Shown here: positions 45,640 to 55,329 of the stretch, piece by piece
How positions within the stretch are numbered: the stretch's first letter is position 1
Layout of the letters: every line of letters starts with the position of its first letter
Source of the DNA: Marivirga tractuosa DSM 4126
GTDB taxonomy: Bacteria > Bacteroidota > Bacteroidia > Cytophagales > Cyclobacteriaceae
Reading direction: 5' to 3'
Length of the DNA: 64,000 nucleotides
Assembly: GCF_000183425.1 (NCBI RefSeq)
Contig: NC_014759.1
Coordinates: 2,697,001-2,761,000, forward strand
The notes under the pieces: model-generated
Seen by the model: only the letters and a program-made list of their open reading frames with translations
What the model was told of the DNA's origin: nothing
The model's database searches: none
Position numbers and translations under genes: made by a program

Positions 45640-46053
45640 ATGCGCATCAAAAACGCCCACCAAAACAATCTCAAAAACATTGACTTAACAATACCTGAAA
45701 ACCAACTAATTGTGGTTACTGGATTATCAGGTTCAGGAAAATCTTCTATGGCCATGAGTGTTATTGCGAATGAGGGCTATCGCTATTTCTTGGAAAGTCT
45801 TCCGGCATATAATCAGCAAAATGGCCAGTTAATTCCTACCGCTGAAGGAGTTTTACCTAATAATTTATCTCGTGGGCTAAAAGCTAAAGGACATCCTATT
45901 GGCTCAACTTGCATTTCCAAGCGTCCATATATTTATAGCCAACTACTGCAAGAGAGGCGTGGGGAAATCAGGCTGATAATTTAAACACAGGTATAATTCT
46001 TAATATTGGTGGGTCAGACACCAGGAAAGCTTTTTCAATAATGGAACGAAAAT
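45640..46053 (+). pseudogene. Chimeric remnant: UvrA-like N-terminus joined to a thiolase C-terminus
   Basis: The first 69 codons match the start of the UvrA-like gene at 50134 with only five residue changes (shared [12 protein letters not shown] and [19 protein letters not shown]). At about 45846 the frame switches, without a stop, to thiolase sequence ([16 protein letters not shown], then [14 protein letters not shown]) equivalent to residues ~335-370 of the thiolase at 36525. The open frame ends at 45984. In another frame [24 protein letters not shown] carries on to the end of the thiolase at about 46053. The 114-residue ORF keeps Walker A but nothing else of an ATPase, so it is most likely a junction scar between two decayed paralogues. 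Confidence 0.85.
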
Positions 46054-46156
46054 AATCCTTTCCCCGTCCCGAGATAAACTAAGGAGTTTAAAAATTATAA
46101 TAGTAAACCATCAGAGGATTTTTTAGAAAAATAGTATAAAAACAAAATACATGAGA

Positions 46157-46585
46157 TTACTTCCTAGGGAGTCTGACAGTATTGTTCCAGTAATCTCTAA
46201 TAGCTTCTGCAAGATTATCTAACTCATAAATATCGTCTGGTTTTACGATGTAGGAACTAGACTGCTCTTGATATGCCCTTAGAATATCCTCTTTTCTTGA
46301 TGACGTAGTTAGCATTAGAACGGGAACATGTTTGACTTCTTCTATTGATTTAATTATTTTTAAAGCTTCATGCCCATCCATAACGGGCATATTAATATCC
46401 ATTAATATGAGATCTGGTGTTTCTGCTTCTGAGTAGGGTTCCTCCTTTTTCAGAAAATTAATAGCTATTGCACCATTCTCGACATGGTACAGTTTATCTA
46501 GAAATGTAAGCCCTTCCAATGCCTCTCTGATAAGAAACGCATCTTCCTTGCTATCTTCTACCAAAAGTATATTTAGTTTTCTCAT
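46157..46585 (-). CDS. Response regulator (Rcp1-like, receiver only)
   Basis: A 142-residue stand-alone receiver domain. The acidic pair ED is in LLVEDSKEDAFLIREAL, the phospho-acceptor Asp in LILMDINMPVMDGHEAL, the switch Thr in VLMLTTSS and the Lys in SSYIVKPDD. There is no output domain. This architecture, together with long insertions between strands, fits the Rcp1 family that partners phytochrome-type and PAS kinases. The histidine kinase 73 bp upstream on the same strand is the obvious partner, and the two should form a two-component phosphorelay. Confidence 0.9.
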   Translation of the reverse strand: MRKLNILLVEDSKEDAFLIREALEGLTFLDKLYHVENGAIAINFLKKEEPYSEAETPDLILMDINMPVMDGHEALKIIKSIEEVKHVPVLMLTTSSRKEDILRAYQEQSSSYIVKPDDIYELDNLAEAIRDYWNNTVRLPRK

Positions 46586-46658
46586 TTTATTTTCACTTAA
46601 ATTCCGGTTTCCTTGGTCGGTGAATTAGCACCAATAAACGAGTTTTAACTCTAGCTCT

Positions 46659-49600
46659 TTATCTTTCTATATTATCTTTTGTCTTTGGTATCGTAAATAC
46701 AAACTTAGTTCCTTGGGATTGATTTGCCTCGAACCAGATCTTCCCACCGTAGGCAGAAACAATTTTTTTACAAGTGGCTAAACCTATTCCCGTTCCACTA
46801 TATTCACTATTTGAATGCAACCTCTTGAATACCTCAAATACTCTATCCTGATGTTCCCTTTTAATTCCTATTCCATTGTCTGCAACTGTAAAAACCCAGT
46901 TCTTTTCGTCTTCTTCTCCATAAATATCTACTTGTGCCCTATTTCCCTTGCTCTGGTACTTTATTGCATTATCTATTAAATTAGTAAATAATTGAATAAA
47001 CGAGGTAGTATCGCCAGTTAAAACAGGTAAATTAGATTTGGAGAGTACCAAATTATTCTGATTTATATCATTTCTGTAGTTATCAAAAATTGTGTCTAAA
47101 AGACTATTAAGATTCACCTCTTTTTGCTCAATTACACCAGTTTTGGAAAAATCCAGAATATCAGAAATTAGAGTTTTCATCCTCTTTGCGCTGTGGGAAG
47201 CTATGTTAATATAGCTATTTGCTTTTTCATCTAAATGTGTACTATACTTTTTTTGCAAGATGGACAAATAAGAGGTGATACCCCGTAATGGCTCCTTTAG
47301 ATCGTGTGCAGTTATATATGCGAACTGTTCGAGCTCTTCATTTTTTTGTTCAAGCTCCTTTTGTATCGATTTGATTTGGCTAATATCTGTTGCTGCAAAT
47401 AGATAGCCATCTGTATTTTTATCTTGAATAATTTCACTAACAGACAATAATACGGGTACAATTATACCATCTTTCCCCTTCATAGTCCATTCACCTAGGT
47501 TGTGCTGTTTATTATTAGCTAGTGAATGTAGAAAATCTGCTGTCGAATAATTTTTTGTTGAGCTACCCATAAGCTCTCTTGCTATTTGATTCCACTCTTC
47601 TTCTAAAAAAAGGATGTTCTGAATACTACTCCCAGTGATGGATGCCTTATCATATCCTAATATTCTTTGAACGCCAATGTTTGTATCAAGTATGTTTCCC
47701 TCTTTATCCGTTGACACAAAAGCTACCTCGGTTGTCGCATCCATTAGTGCTTTATTCTCTGCTAATAAAGCCTTTAGGCGAATTTCAGTTTTTTTTAACT
47801 TCGAAATATCAATAATCTGTGATATAAAATAAAGTACATTTCCTCTTTCGTCTTTAACCATCGAAACCGCCAGAATAATATAGACAATATGACCTTCCTT
47901 ATGAAAGTACCTTTTTTCCATTTGGTAATGATTTCTCTTACCTTCCACTAATTCTTGCAATAAGTCCAGATCAGCATGAAGATCATCAGGATGGGTAATG
48001 TCTTGAAATGTAAGTTCTAATAATTCCTCCTTGGAATACCCTACAGTTTGACAAACATTTTTATTTACTTTTAACCATTTACCATTTTGATCTAGCAATG
48101 CCATTCCAATAGCGGCATTTTCAAAATTACCTCTAAACGCCTCTTCACTAATTCGTAGCGCTTCTTCCTTCTGCTTTCTCTCCGAAATATCTTGGTGAGT
48201 GCCGTACATCATCAATGGTTTTCCCTCTTTCGTCCATTCAAAGACTTTTCCCCTGTCAAGAACCCATACCCAATGTCCGTCCTTATGCTTCATCCGGGCT
48301 TCAAAATCATAATATTCTGCCTTTTTCTCAAAGCATTCATTTAGCCGCCTACCAGATTCCTCTAAGTCGTCCGGGTGAGCTAAATTCATCCATGTATCTA
48401 TACTGATAGGTGCCAGTTCATCCAGGGTGTAGCCCACTATCTCAGCCCAACGTTCATTAAATTCTGTTTCACCTGTTTGTACGTTCCATTCCCAGGTCCC
48501 CACATTTGTCCCTTCAATAACGGATTTATATTTCCTTCTTGCATCCACAATTTCCTGTATTGGGCTACCTTCAGGTAAAACATAAATGACTTTCCCAAAT
48601 TCATCAAATATGGGTTTCATACTAAAGAGAATTGTGATGGGGGTTTTGTTAGAAAGCCACACTTCCACTTCATAAGATACAGTTTCTCCACCAACGGCTT
48701 TCTGAAAATTCCTTTTGAGCTCTTTTTGAGTTTGTGGAGATATCTGCCACCAATAGCAATCCCAAAAATATTTGCCGATCACATCTTCATGCTTTAAATC
48801 GGCCAAACCAATTGCAGTATCATTTGCTTCTAATAAAATACCTTCCGTACTCAGAAAACCAATAAAAGTAAAAGTTGAATTAAATATACTTTTAAATTTT
48901 AGCTCGCTATCCTTAATTTTTGTAATGTCCTGAAAGCTACCGATAATCTTATTTTCTACCTTTCTACCTGTACTGCGCACCCATTTTTGCCTGCCTTTGG
49001 CAGTAATTAATTTGCATTCTAGGTCGAAGGGCACGTCATTCTGCATAACATTTTCAAGGGCTTGTGTTATTAAACTTCGATAGTCCGGGTGGTAAAACTC
49101 AATTGCTTTGGCTTTATTATGATCATAATCTAACGGCAATTCATGAATTTCATATACTACCTTACTCCAAACAGTCTGTCCAGAAGCAATATCGAGCTCC
49201 CAAGTCCCTATTTGATTAGCCTCCTCTGTGACAGTTAATAGTTGATTTTTTTTGTTTAGGTCCTGATTCGACTCGACCAATCTCCTTTGAGACCGCCTTA
49301 GCTCTAAGAGATTCAACGTCTGTTTCGCTAACTTCTGTAACAACTGAATTTGCTCCTCATTGAGCTTTTTTGGAGCATCATCAATTACGCACAATGTCCC
49401 AAGCGGAAATCCGTTTTTATTTACTAAAGGAATTCCAGCATAAAAAATTACATTTGGATCGCCTGTAGTTATTGGATTATCGAAAAAACGAGTATCTTGA
49501 CGAGCATCTTCGACAATAAATGCTTGGTCAGGAATGTTAATAGCATGAGCGCAAAATGAGATGTTTTTGGACGTCTCTCTAACTTCTACTCCATGATGAG

Positions 49601-49781
49601 ACAGAAACCATTGCTTATCTCCAGTGACTAAGCTAATCAGCGAAATCTTGCTTTCGCAAATCTTTGCTGCCATCGAAGTGATGAAATCAAATTCATCTTC
49701 TTCATTCAATCCAATGATTTGGTAGGACTCTAACTCCTTTTGCCGATCTCTTTCGTTTATGGGGATTTGAGGTTTTTTCAT
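46659..49781 (-). CDS. GAF/multi-PAS sensor histidine kinase
   Basis: A 1040-residue cytoplasmic kinase. An N-terminal GAF domain (~20-165, ISFCAHAINIPDQAFIVEDA, FYAGIPLVNKNGFPLGTL) is followed by five PAS/PAC units (~190-290, 295-410, 415-535, 545-660, 670-795). Several end in GTHQDISERKQKEEALRISE-like linkers. HisKA has its phospho-His in TAHDLKEPLRG (near 823). The HATPase_c domain has NLIDNAIKYQ (N box), ADNGIGI (G1) and GTGIGLA (G2). There is no transmembrane segment, so a diffusible or internal signal (light, redox, ligand) is expected. The GAF lacks the bilin Cys context I would expect of a phytochrome. Partner: the receiver downstream. Confidence 0.9.
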   Translation of the reverse strand: MKKPQIPINERDRQKELESYQIIGLNEEDEFDFITSMAAKICESKISLISLVTGDKQWFLSHHGVEVRETSKNISFCAHAINIPDQAFIVEDARQDTRFFDNPITTGDPNVIFYAGIPLVNKNGFPLGTLCVIDDAPKKLNEEQIQLLQKLAKQTLNLLELRRSQRRLVESNQDLNKKNQLLTVTEEANQIGTWELDIASGQTVWSKVVYEIHELPLDYDHNKAKAIEFYHPDYRSLITQALENVMQNDVPFDLECKLITAKGRQKWVRSTGRKVENKIIGSFQDITKIKDSELKFKSIFNSTFTFIGFLSTEGILLEANDTAIGLADLKHEDVIGKYFWDCYWWQISPQTQKELKRNFQKAVGGETVSYEVEVWLSNKTPITILFSMKPIFDEFGKVIYVLPEGSPIQEIVDARRKYKSVIEGTNVGTWEWNVQTGETEFNERWAEIVGYTLDELAPISIDTWMNLAHPDDLEESGRRLNECFEKKAEYYDFEARMKHKDGHWVWVLDRGKVFEWTKEGKPLMMYGTHQDISERKQKEEALRISEEAFRGNFENAAIGMALLDQNGKWLKVNKNVCQTVGYSKEELLELTFQDITHPDDLHADLDLLQELVEGKRNHYQMEKRYFHKEGHIVYIILAVSMVKDERGNVLYFISQIIDISKLKKTEIRLKALLAENKALMDATTEVAFVSTDKEGNILDTNIGVQRILGYDKASITGSSIQNILFLEEEWNQIARELMGSSTKNYSTADFLHSLANNKQHNLGEWTMKGKDGIIVPVLLSVSEIIQDKNTDGYLFAATDISQIKSIQKELEQKNEELEQFAYITAHDLKEPLRGITSYLSILQKKYSTHLDEKANSYINIASHSAKRMKTLISDILDFSKTGVIEQKEVNLNSLLDTIFDNYRNDINQNNLVLSKSNLPVLTGDTTSFIQLFTNLIDNAIKYQSKGNRAQVDIYGEEDEKNWVFTVADNGIGIKREHQDRVFEVFKRLHSNSEYSGTGIGLATCKKIVSAYGGKIWFEANQSQGTKFVFTIPKTKDNIER

Positions 49782-50133
49782 TCAGCTTGCACGGTTCGAA
49801 TTGGCGGTAATGAAACAGCCAAAATTTAGAAAAATACGATTTGTTTAATATGTATCGTACTTTATTAAAAGTACAAATAAAAACGAACTTTCAAAATACA
49901 TTTTATAATGGGAGACGGAAATATTCCATCCTCTATTTCTTCTCATAATAGTATATTTTTCAGCCTTAGATATCTTCATTAATTTATTAGAGACCAAATT
50001 TTTTTAGCCCTCTCTTTTAAAAAGCACATCCAACTGGGCCAAAATCATCATCGATTTAAAATACAAGATTAAGGTTGAATCATCATGCTGTAATATTCTT
50101 ATTACCTTTAAATTTTTAAAAGAAAAGCAGAAT
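49782..50133. other. Intergenic region between the kinase and the UvrA-like gene
   Basis: 352 bp with no ORF, repeat or RNA that I can support. It must hold the divergent promoters of both genes, but no TAnnTTTG or other clear box stands out. Confidence 0.4.
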
Positions 50134-53100
50134 ATGAAGATTATAAACGCCCACCAAAACAATCTTAAAAATATCTCCTTAACAATACCTGAAAACCAAC
50201 TAATTGTGGTGACAGGCTTGTCGGGCTCCGGCAAATCATCTCTCGCAATGGGCGTTATAGCCAATGAAGGCTATCGCTATTTCTTGGAAAGTCTTCCGGC
50301 ATACAACCAACAAAATGGGCAACTTATTCCCACTGCGGAAATGGATGAAATACAAGATTTACCACCTGTGATTAAGGTGGAACAATCCAAACGCTTCCAA
50401 TCCATCAATACCACTTTTGGTACGCTCTCAGAGCTGACGGCTATTTTTAGAATTCTATTTGCGCGCTATTCAGCTGAGGAAAAGATGAGCAAATCGCTAT
50501 TTTCCTTTAATCACCCATTGGGAGCATGCGAAGTTTGTCGAGGTATTGGCGAAGCAGAATATATTGACCTTAATAAACTAATAGGAGACGAAAATAAAAC
50601 GCTGAGAGAAGGGGCAATTACCACCACCCTCCCTGGTGGCTATATTGTTTATTCTCAGATTACCGTAGAGGAACTCAATAAGGTGTGCAAAGCGCATGGC
50701 TTTAATGTAGATATTCCATGGAAGGATCTTACGGAAGAGCAACAAGATGTCGTTTTAAATGGTAGTAATCGGCTCAAAGTGTTTTATGGAAAACATGGCT
50801 TGGAGTCTCGATTGAGATGGCAAGGCATTAAGGCAAAACCCAGAGAAGAGGGCTATTATAAGGGGATGCTGCCGATCATGCAGGATATTCTCAGAAGAGA
50901 TAGAAACCCCAACATTTTGAAATTTGCGAGCTCAAAAGTGTGTCCGAGTTGTAAAGGCGCAAGGATCAAAGCAGAGCATTTGAAATTCAAATGGCAAGGG
51001 CTAAATTTTCACGGGTGGATGGAGCTCTCGTTAAGCGAAATGTATAAAAAATTAAATTCGCTTCAACTTTCAGCCGGTGAAAAAGTACTTGCAGATAAGA
51101 TCACCATTCAGTTATATGACCTCATTCGGCTAGGCATGGAAGATTATCAGTTGAGCACAGCAAGCACCGAAATTTCTTCCGGTGATGCGCAACGGATCAA
51201 ACTGATCAACCAAGTGAATAGTAATCTTCAGGGCATTTTATATGTTTTTGATGAGCCTTCAATTGGCTTATCGGCAGACTATCAGCAATATTTACTACAC
51301 GTTCTAGATCGGCTAATTCGAAGAGGAAATACAGTGATGGTAGTGGAGCATGACCTAGAATTTATCAAGTCGGCAGATTGGATAGTGGAGCTGGGCCCAG
51401 AAGCTGGAGTTCATGGTGGGAAAGTTATTTTCAATGGCTCTATCAAGGATTTTTTAAAGGCCCAGAAAACAAACAGTCCAACTTTGAAGGCCTTGAATCA
51501 GGGAAATTCAATTGATGTTGAGCCTCCGAAAAACTTCTCGGAAACCGAGTTTACTCCAGAAGCACAGGAATTGACAGTCATAAGCCGAAAAACTCCTGGA
51601 CTGCTTCAAAGCATTTCGAGCTTTTGCGAAAAGCAGGACTTAAACTTACTCACCGTAACAGATCAGCCAATAGGAAAAACTCCCAGAAGTAATCCTGCAA
51701 CTTATACTGGGCTAGCTGATAAAATACGAGACTTGCTAGCCAAAACCTCTGAAGCAAAAGAATTAAAGCTAGCGAAGGGAGCTTTCTCTTTTAACAACAA
51801 AACCGGAAGATGCGAAGCTTGCGAAGGTGCAGGTGTTATTACGCTTTCTATGAGCGCGCTGGGAAATATCAATCAGATTTGTCCGACATGTAACGGCAAA
51901 CGATTTAAGCCTGAAGTGCTTCGAGTGCATTGGAATGAAAAAAATATTGCAGACCTCTACAATCTTAGCATAGAAGAAGCTTATGATTTCTTCTCTGGGG
52001 AAAAGAAAATTACTGAAACCCTGTCTTTGATGCTACAGTTAGGCTTAGGCTATATCAAATTGGGACAACCTTCCAATACCTTATCGGGTGGAGAGGCACA
52101 ACGGATAAAACTCACCAAGCATTTTGCCAAGAAATCAAAAAAGACGCTTTTGTTACTTGAAGAACCGAGCATCGGATTGCACCAACAGAATGTAAGACAA
52201 TTGCTCCTTGCACTGCATGAACTGAAGGAACAAACGGCTGGCATCATATGCTTTGAGAATCATGCACTTTTCCAAAAAGGATGCGATACTTTAGTGGATA
52301 ACGCACTGGAAATGCAAGCTGTCGAAATTCAAGAAGAACTGAATCAGCAAAGAGAAAAAATAATTATTCAGGGAGCTAGAACTCATTCCCTGAAAGACTT
52401 GAACTTGGAACTACCCAAGCATAAATTATCTGTAGTTACTGGTATTTCAGGTTCAGGCAAATCTTCTTTAGTAATAGACACTTTGCATGGCTACGGACTG
52501 CAAGAAATGACTAAGCAGTTTTCTAGTTATCAACAGTCAAGAGTCGGTGTAAATTTTCAATTTGAAGTCAACCATATCGAAGGACTTACGCCTACAATTT
52601 GCATTACTCGAAAGGAAAAAAACTATTCGATTAGAACGGACATAGCCAAGCAAACGGGCATTGATAAAATCTTACGTTTTGCCTTTTCACGAAAGGCGCA
52701 GTATGTAGGCGAAGAATTATCCGCCAGTCACTTTTCGAATAATCACGAACTGGGGAAATGCGTAGTTTGTCAAGGCATAGGTGAAGAATTATTGCCTGAT
52801 TTGAACAAATTGGTATTGGATGAAAACAAAAGCATAGCCGATGGCCTCTTTGCCCACAATAAAGCCATTGGATACTATGGGGATCCTGCTGGTCAGCACA
52901 TGGCGATTTTAAAGAAAATTGGAATAGAACATGGCTTTAGCCTGGCTACGCCTTTCAAGGAATTAAGTGAAGTACAAAAGGATATTCTATTTCATGGGAC
53001 AGGAGAAAAAGTATGGAAGGCTACCTGGGAATACAAAACGAAAACACGTACAGGCACCCAAGACTTGAACATGAAATGGGAAGGTCTTTTTCAATATTTG

Positions 53101-54624
53101 CAAGAGGAATATTACAAAACCAGAAAGAATAAAAACATTAGCCAGCTGACTTCATTGTTTTCGTATAGCAAATGTAGCCATTGCGAAGGCAGTGGATTAA
53201 AGCAAGAAAGACTGGCTTTTACTATAGATAATAAATCCATCCATGAAATTAAATCGATGGACTTTAAAACCCTGGGCAAATGGTTAACTGCACATGATAC
53301 AGATAACACTGTTGACGGAAAATTACTCGCTAAAATTGAACCGCATTTAATCAACACCATTGAACGGGCAAAGCAATTACATATTGACCATCTGCAACTC
53401 AACAGAAAATCTCCTACTCTATCCGGTGGGGAAAACCAAAGGGTAGAGTTGATCAAACAGCTCAATAGTCCACTAAAAGGGGTCACCTATTTATTGGATG
53501 AGCCTTCTGCAGGCTTATCGAATGATAACATTCCTAATCTAGTTAAAATTCTGAAAGAGCTGATCGAAAAAGGAAATACGATCATTATCATTGAGCATAA
53601 CAAAGCCATTATCCATGCGGCAGATCATCTGGTGCAGATTGGTCCAAAGGCAGGAAAACAGGGTGGCTATATTACCTATCAGGGAACCACTAAAGAGCTT
53701 CTGCAACAAGATGATTGCCACCCATTCTTGAAGGAGCCAAGCAAAGCGCTGCAGCTCAATGATGGAAAGAAACATATCCATATTCGTAAGCTAGCAAAAC
53801 ATACTTTGGTGCGAGATGAGCTTAAACTACCTATTGGCAGCATCACTGCTCTTACAGGAAAATCAGGAATTGGAAAAACCACTTTGGTTAAAGACATCCT
53901 GATCCCAAGCATTCAAAAGGGAGGTCCCGTGAATTGTGAGCAGATTGAAATTCCTAAAATATATGACAGTGCAGAGTATTTTGAGCCTAAAAAACTAAAT
54001 AGCCATTCGGACACATTATTAGTTGACTATTTAGATTTACTGAAAGACATTACGAAAATATCTGCATCTGAAACAGGTGCAAAGGCTTCCGACTTCTCCT
54101 ACAAAAACAAGAGCAGTCAGTGCCCCGCTTGTAAAGGAAAAGGCTATGTAGAAACTAGCTTGGATGTTGCTGCTAATGCCATTGAAAAATGTGAAGACTG
54201 CGATGGAAAGCGCTATCAAAAACACATTTTGAAATACAAAATCAAAGGAAATAATATTGCTGAAATATTAGCGCTTAATATTACGGAATTGAAAGCTTGG
54301 TTTACGGATTTCAAAGTGTCGAATTCTAGGCTTAACTTCCTCAACAGCTTAGAAGAAATAGGTCTGTCACATTTGAGTTTAGAGCAAACTGTACAATCGC
54401 TTTCATCGGGTGAAAAGCAACGCCTTCTGCTGTTAAATTGGCTACAGGATACTCCAAAAAATCAGCTCTTCATTTTGGATGAACCGAGTACTGGCTTGCA
54501 TTATGCAGATATAGACCTGCTTTACAGGATCTTAGAAAAGCTTAGCATAGATAATGATGTTTTAGTGATTGACCATAATTTGTATTTGTTGGAGAAGATT
54601 GGAGTTGGAACAGTTTTGAGTTGA
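50134..54624 (+). CDS. Double-length UvrA-like ABC ATPase lacking UvrB-binding domains
   Basis: 1496 residues, against ~940 for UvrA, made of two UvrA-like halves. Half 1: Walker [10 protein letters not shown] (~28), Cys pairs at ~132/135 and ~270/273, signature ISSGDAQR (~347), Walker B VFDEPSIGL (~371), then PIGKTPRSNPATYTG (~512), Cys pairs at ~560/563 and ~583, LSGGEAQR (~651) and LLEEPSIGLH (~672). Half 2: GISGSGKSS (~770), Cys pairs ~876/879 and ~1014/1017, LSGGENQR (~1096), LLDEPSAGL (~1119), GKSGIGKTT (~1242), Cys pairs ~1330 and ~1353, LSSGEKQR (~1424), ILDEPSTGLH (~1446). The second ATPase of half 1 has lost Walker A and has E in place of the Walker B Asp. From each half's first Walker A to the first Cys pair is only ~105 residues, so the UvrB-binding domain is absent, as in UvrA2. 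It is likely a DNA-binding UvrA paralogue for lesion or drug tolerance, not core repair. Confidence 0.88.
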   Translation: MKIINAHQNNLKNISLTIPENQLIVVTGLSGSGKSSLAMGVIANEGYRYFLESLPAYNQQNGQLIPTAEMDEIQDLPPVIKVEQSKRFQSINTTFGTLSELTAIFRILFARYSAEEKMSKSLFSFNHPLGACEVCRGIGEAEYIDLNKLIGDENKTLREGAITTTLPGGYIVYSQITVEELNKVCKAHGFNVDIPWKDLTEEQQDVVLNGSNRLKVFYGKHGLESRLRWQGIKAKPREEGYYKGMLPIMQDILRRDRNPNILKFASSKVCPSCKGARIKAEHLKFKWQGLNFHGWMELSLSEMYKKLNSLQLSAGEKVLADKITIQLYDLIRLGMEDYQLSTASTEISSGDAQRIKLINQVNSNLQGILYVFDEPSIGLSADYQQYLLHVLDRLIRRGNTVMVVEHDLEFIKSADWIVELGPEAGVHGGKVIFNGSIKDFLKAQKTNSPTLKALNQGNSIDVEPPKNFSETEFTPEAQELTVISRKTPGLLQSISSFCEKQDLNLLTVTDQPIGKTPRSNPATYTGLADKIRDLLAKTSEAKELKLAKGAFSFNNKTGRCEACEGAGVITLSMSALGNINQICPTCNGKRFKPEVLRVHWNEKNIADLYNLSIEEAYDFFSGEKKITETLSLMLQLGLGYIKLGQPSNTLSGGEAQRIKLTKHFAKKSKKTLLLLEEPSIGLHQQNVRQLLLALHELKEQTAGIICFENHALFQKGCDTLVDNALEMQAVEIQEELNQQREKIIIQGARTHSLKDLNLELPKHKLSVVTGISGSGKSSLVIDTLHGYGLQEMTKQFSSYQQSRVGVNFQFEVNHIEGLTPTICITRKEKNYSIRTDIAKQTGIDKILRFAFSRKAQYVGEELSASHFSNNHELGKCVVCQGIGEELLPDLNKLVLDENKSIADGLFAHNKAIGYYGDPAGQHMAILKKIGIEHGFSLATPFKELSEVQKDILFHGTGEKVWKATWEYKTKTRTGTQDLNMKWEGLFQYLQEEYYKTRKNKNISQLTSLFSYSKCSHCEGSGLKQERLAFTIDNKSIHEIKSMDFKTLGKWLTAHDTDNTVDGKLLAKIEPHLINTIERAKQLHIDHLQLNRKSPTLSGGENQRVELIKQLNSPLKGVTYLLDEPSAGLSNDNIPNLVKILKELIEKGNTIIIIEHNKAIIHAADHLVQIGPKAGKQGGYITYQGTTKELLQQDDCHPFLKEPSKALQLNDGKKHIHIRKLAKHTLVRDELKLPIGSITALTGKSGIGKTTLVKDILIPSIQKGGPVNCEQIEIPKIYDSAEYFEPKKLNSHSDTLLVDYLDLLKDITKISASETGAKASDFSYKNKSSQCPACKGKGYVETSLDVAANAIEKCEDCDGKRYQKHILKYKIKGNNIAEILALNITELKAWFTDFKVSNSRLNFLNSLEEIGLSHLSLEQTVQSLSSGEKQRLLLLNWLQDTPKNQLFILDEPSTGLHYADIDLLYRILEKLSIDNDVLVIDHNLYLLEKIGVGTVLS

Positions 54625-54711
54625 TGAAGTGGTCATTGCTCTCTTTCAAAACTTACAATTTTGGTAGAGATAAACATGATCCAATTAAGCGCCAAAGTTT
54701 GCCTGTTAATA

Positions 54712-54782
54712 GCCCCTATAGGGACCTACTTATGGTAACTGAAAACTGTCAGCTAATCCCAAGCTCCGTAGGTGCGACCTTA
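54712..54782 (+). repeat. ~70-bp composite palindromic unit A (left flank of the RAYT-like gene)
   Basis: GCCCCtatAGGGa hairpin, a TATGGTAA-containing spacer and the second hairpin GCTCCGTAGGtGCG followed by CCTTA. Same order and spacing as units B (55474) and C (55744). It ends 14 bp from the 3' end of the transposase-like gene. Confidence 0.75.
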
Positions 54783-54796
54783 TTGCCTCCAATCTC

Positions 54797-55255
54797 TCAA
54801 TAAAACTCAAACAGATATCTCTCCTCATATTCAACATTAAACTTTTCAAGAAATCCCAGATACTCTTCCTTAAAACTCATGGTTCTATGGTGCTCCTCTT
54901 GGTTCATTATGTAATTAATTACATTTGACCGTTGTGATTTTGAGTAAGAAAAAGCACCATAACCTTCTTGCCATCTAAATTCACGATTATTAAAATAATT
55001 ATCATTTAACCACTTTGAAGAAGTGGATTTAAGCATCATCATATGGTCTGCAATGGACATCTTCGGGGATAGTTCAAAAAATACATGAATTTGGTCTTTC
55101 CATCCGTTGATTGCTAATGGAAAAGCATTATCATTTTTTAATATGCCATGCATGTATCTGAACAATTCTGTTCGTATTTCTTTGGTCAAAAAATATTTTC
55201 GTCCTTTCACTGCGAATATGCATTGGATGTTGATTTGTGAATAGGTATTGGCCAT
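54797..55255 (-). CDS. IS200/RAYT-like Y1 transposase with an altered HUH motif
   Basis: A 152-residue protein of the REP-associated/IS200 TnpA (Y1_Tnp) family. Family landmarks are IQCIFAVKGRKYFL at the N-terminus, WLNDNYFNNREFRWQEGYGAF, and a C-terminal NYIMNQEEHHRTMSFKEEYL that holds the catalytic Tyr candidate. The HUH motif reads D-Q-I-H (Gln55, His57) where relatives have D-H-x-H, so one metal-binding His seems lost (codon CAA at 55093-55091). The protein is otherwise full length and in frame. It is flanked by palindromic units (54712 left, 55330 right), like RAYT genes bounded by REPs. Possibly a recently inactivated or altered transposase. Confidence 0.85.
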   Translation of the reverse strand: MANTYSQINIQCIFAVKGRKYFLTKEIRTELFRYMHGILKNDNAFPLAINGWKDQIHVFFELSPKMSIADHMMMLKSTSSKWLNDNYFNNREFRWQEGYGAFSYSKSQRSNVINYIMNQEEHHRTMSFKEEYLGFLEKFNVEYEERYLFEFY

Positions 55256-55329
55256 GGTTGAAATTGTTTGGACTCAAAAACTAAACATTACATTTTAATT
55301 TTTAAAACTTCTGGCTAATTCTTCTCATA

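Noticed and set aside
46659..49781. Phytochrome
   Set aside because: The N-terminal GAF domain lacks a recognisable bilin-attachment context and no PHY domain is seen; only the Rcp1-like partner is suggestive.
53112..53486. 124-residue minus-strand ORF
   Set aside because: Antisense to the third ABC unit of the UvrA-like gene, whose motifs are intact.
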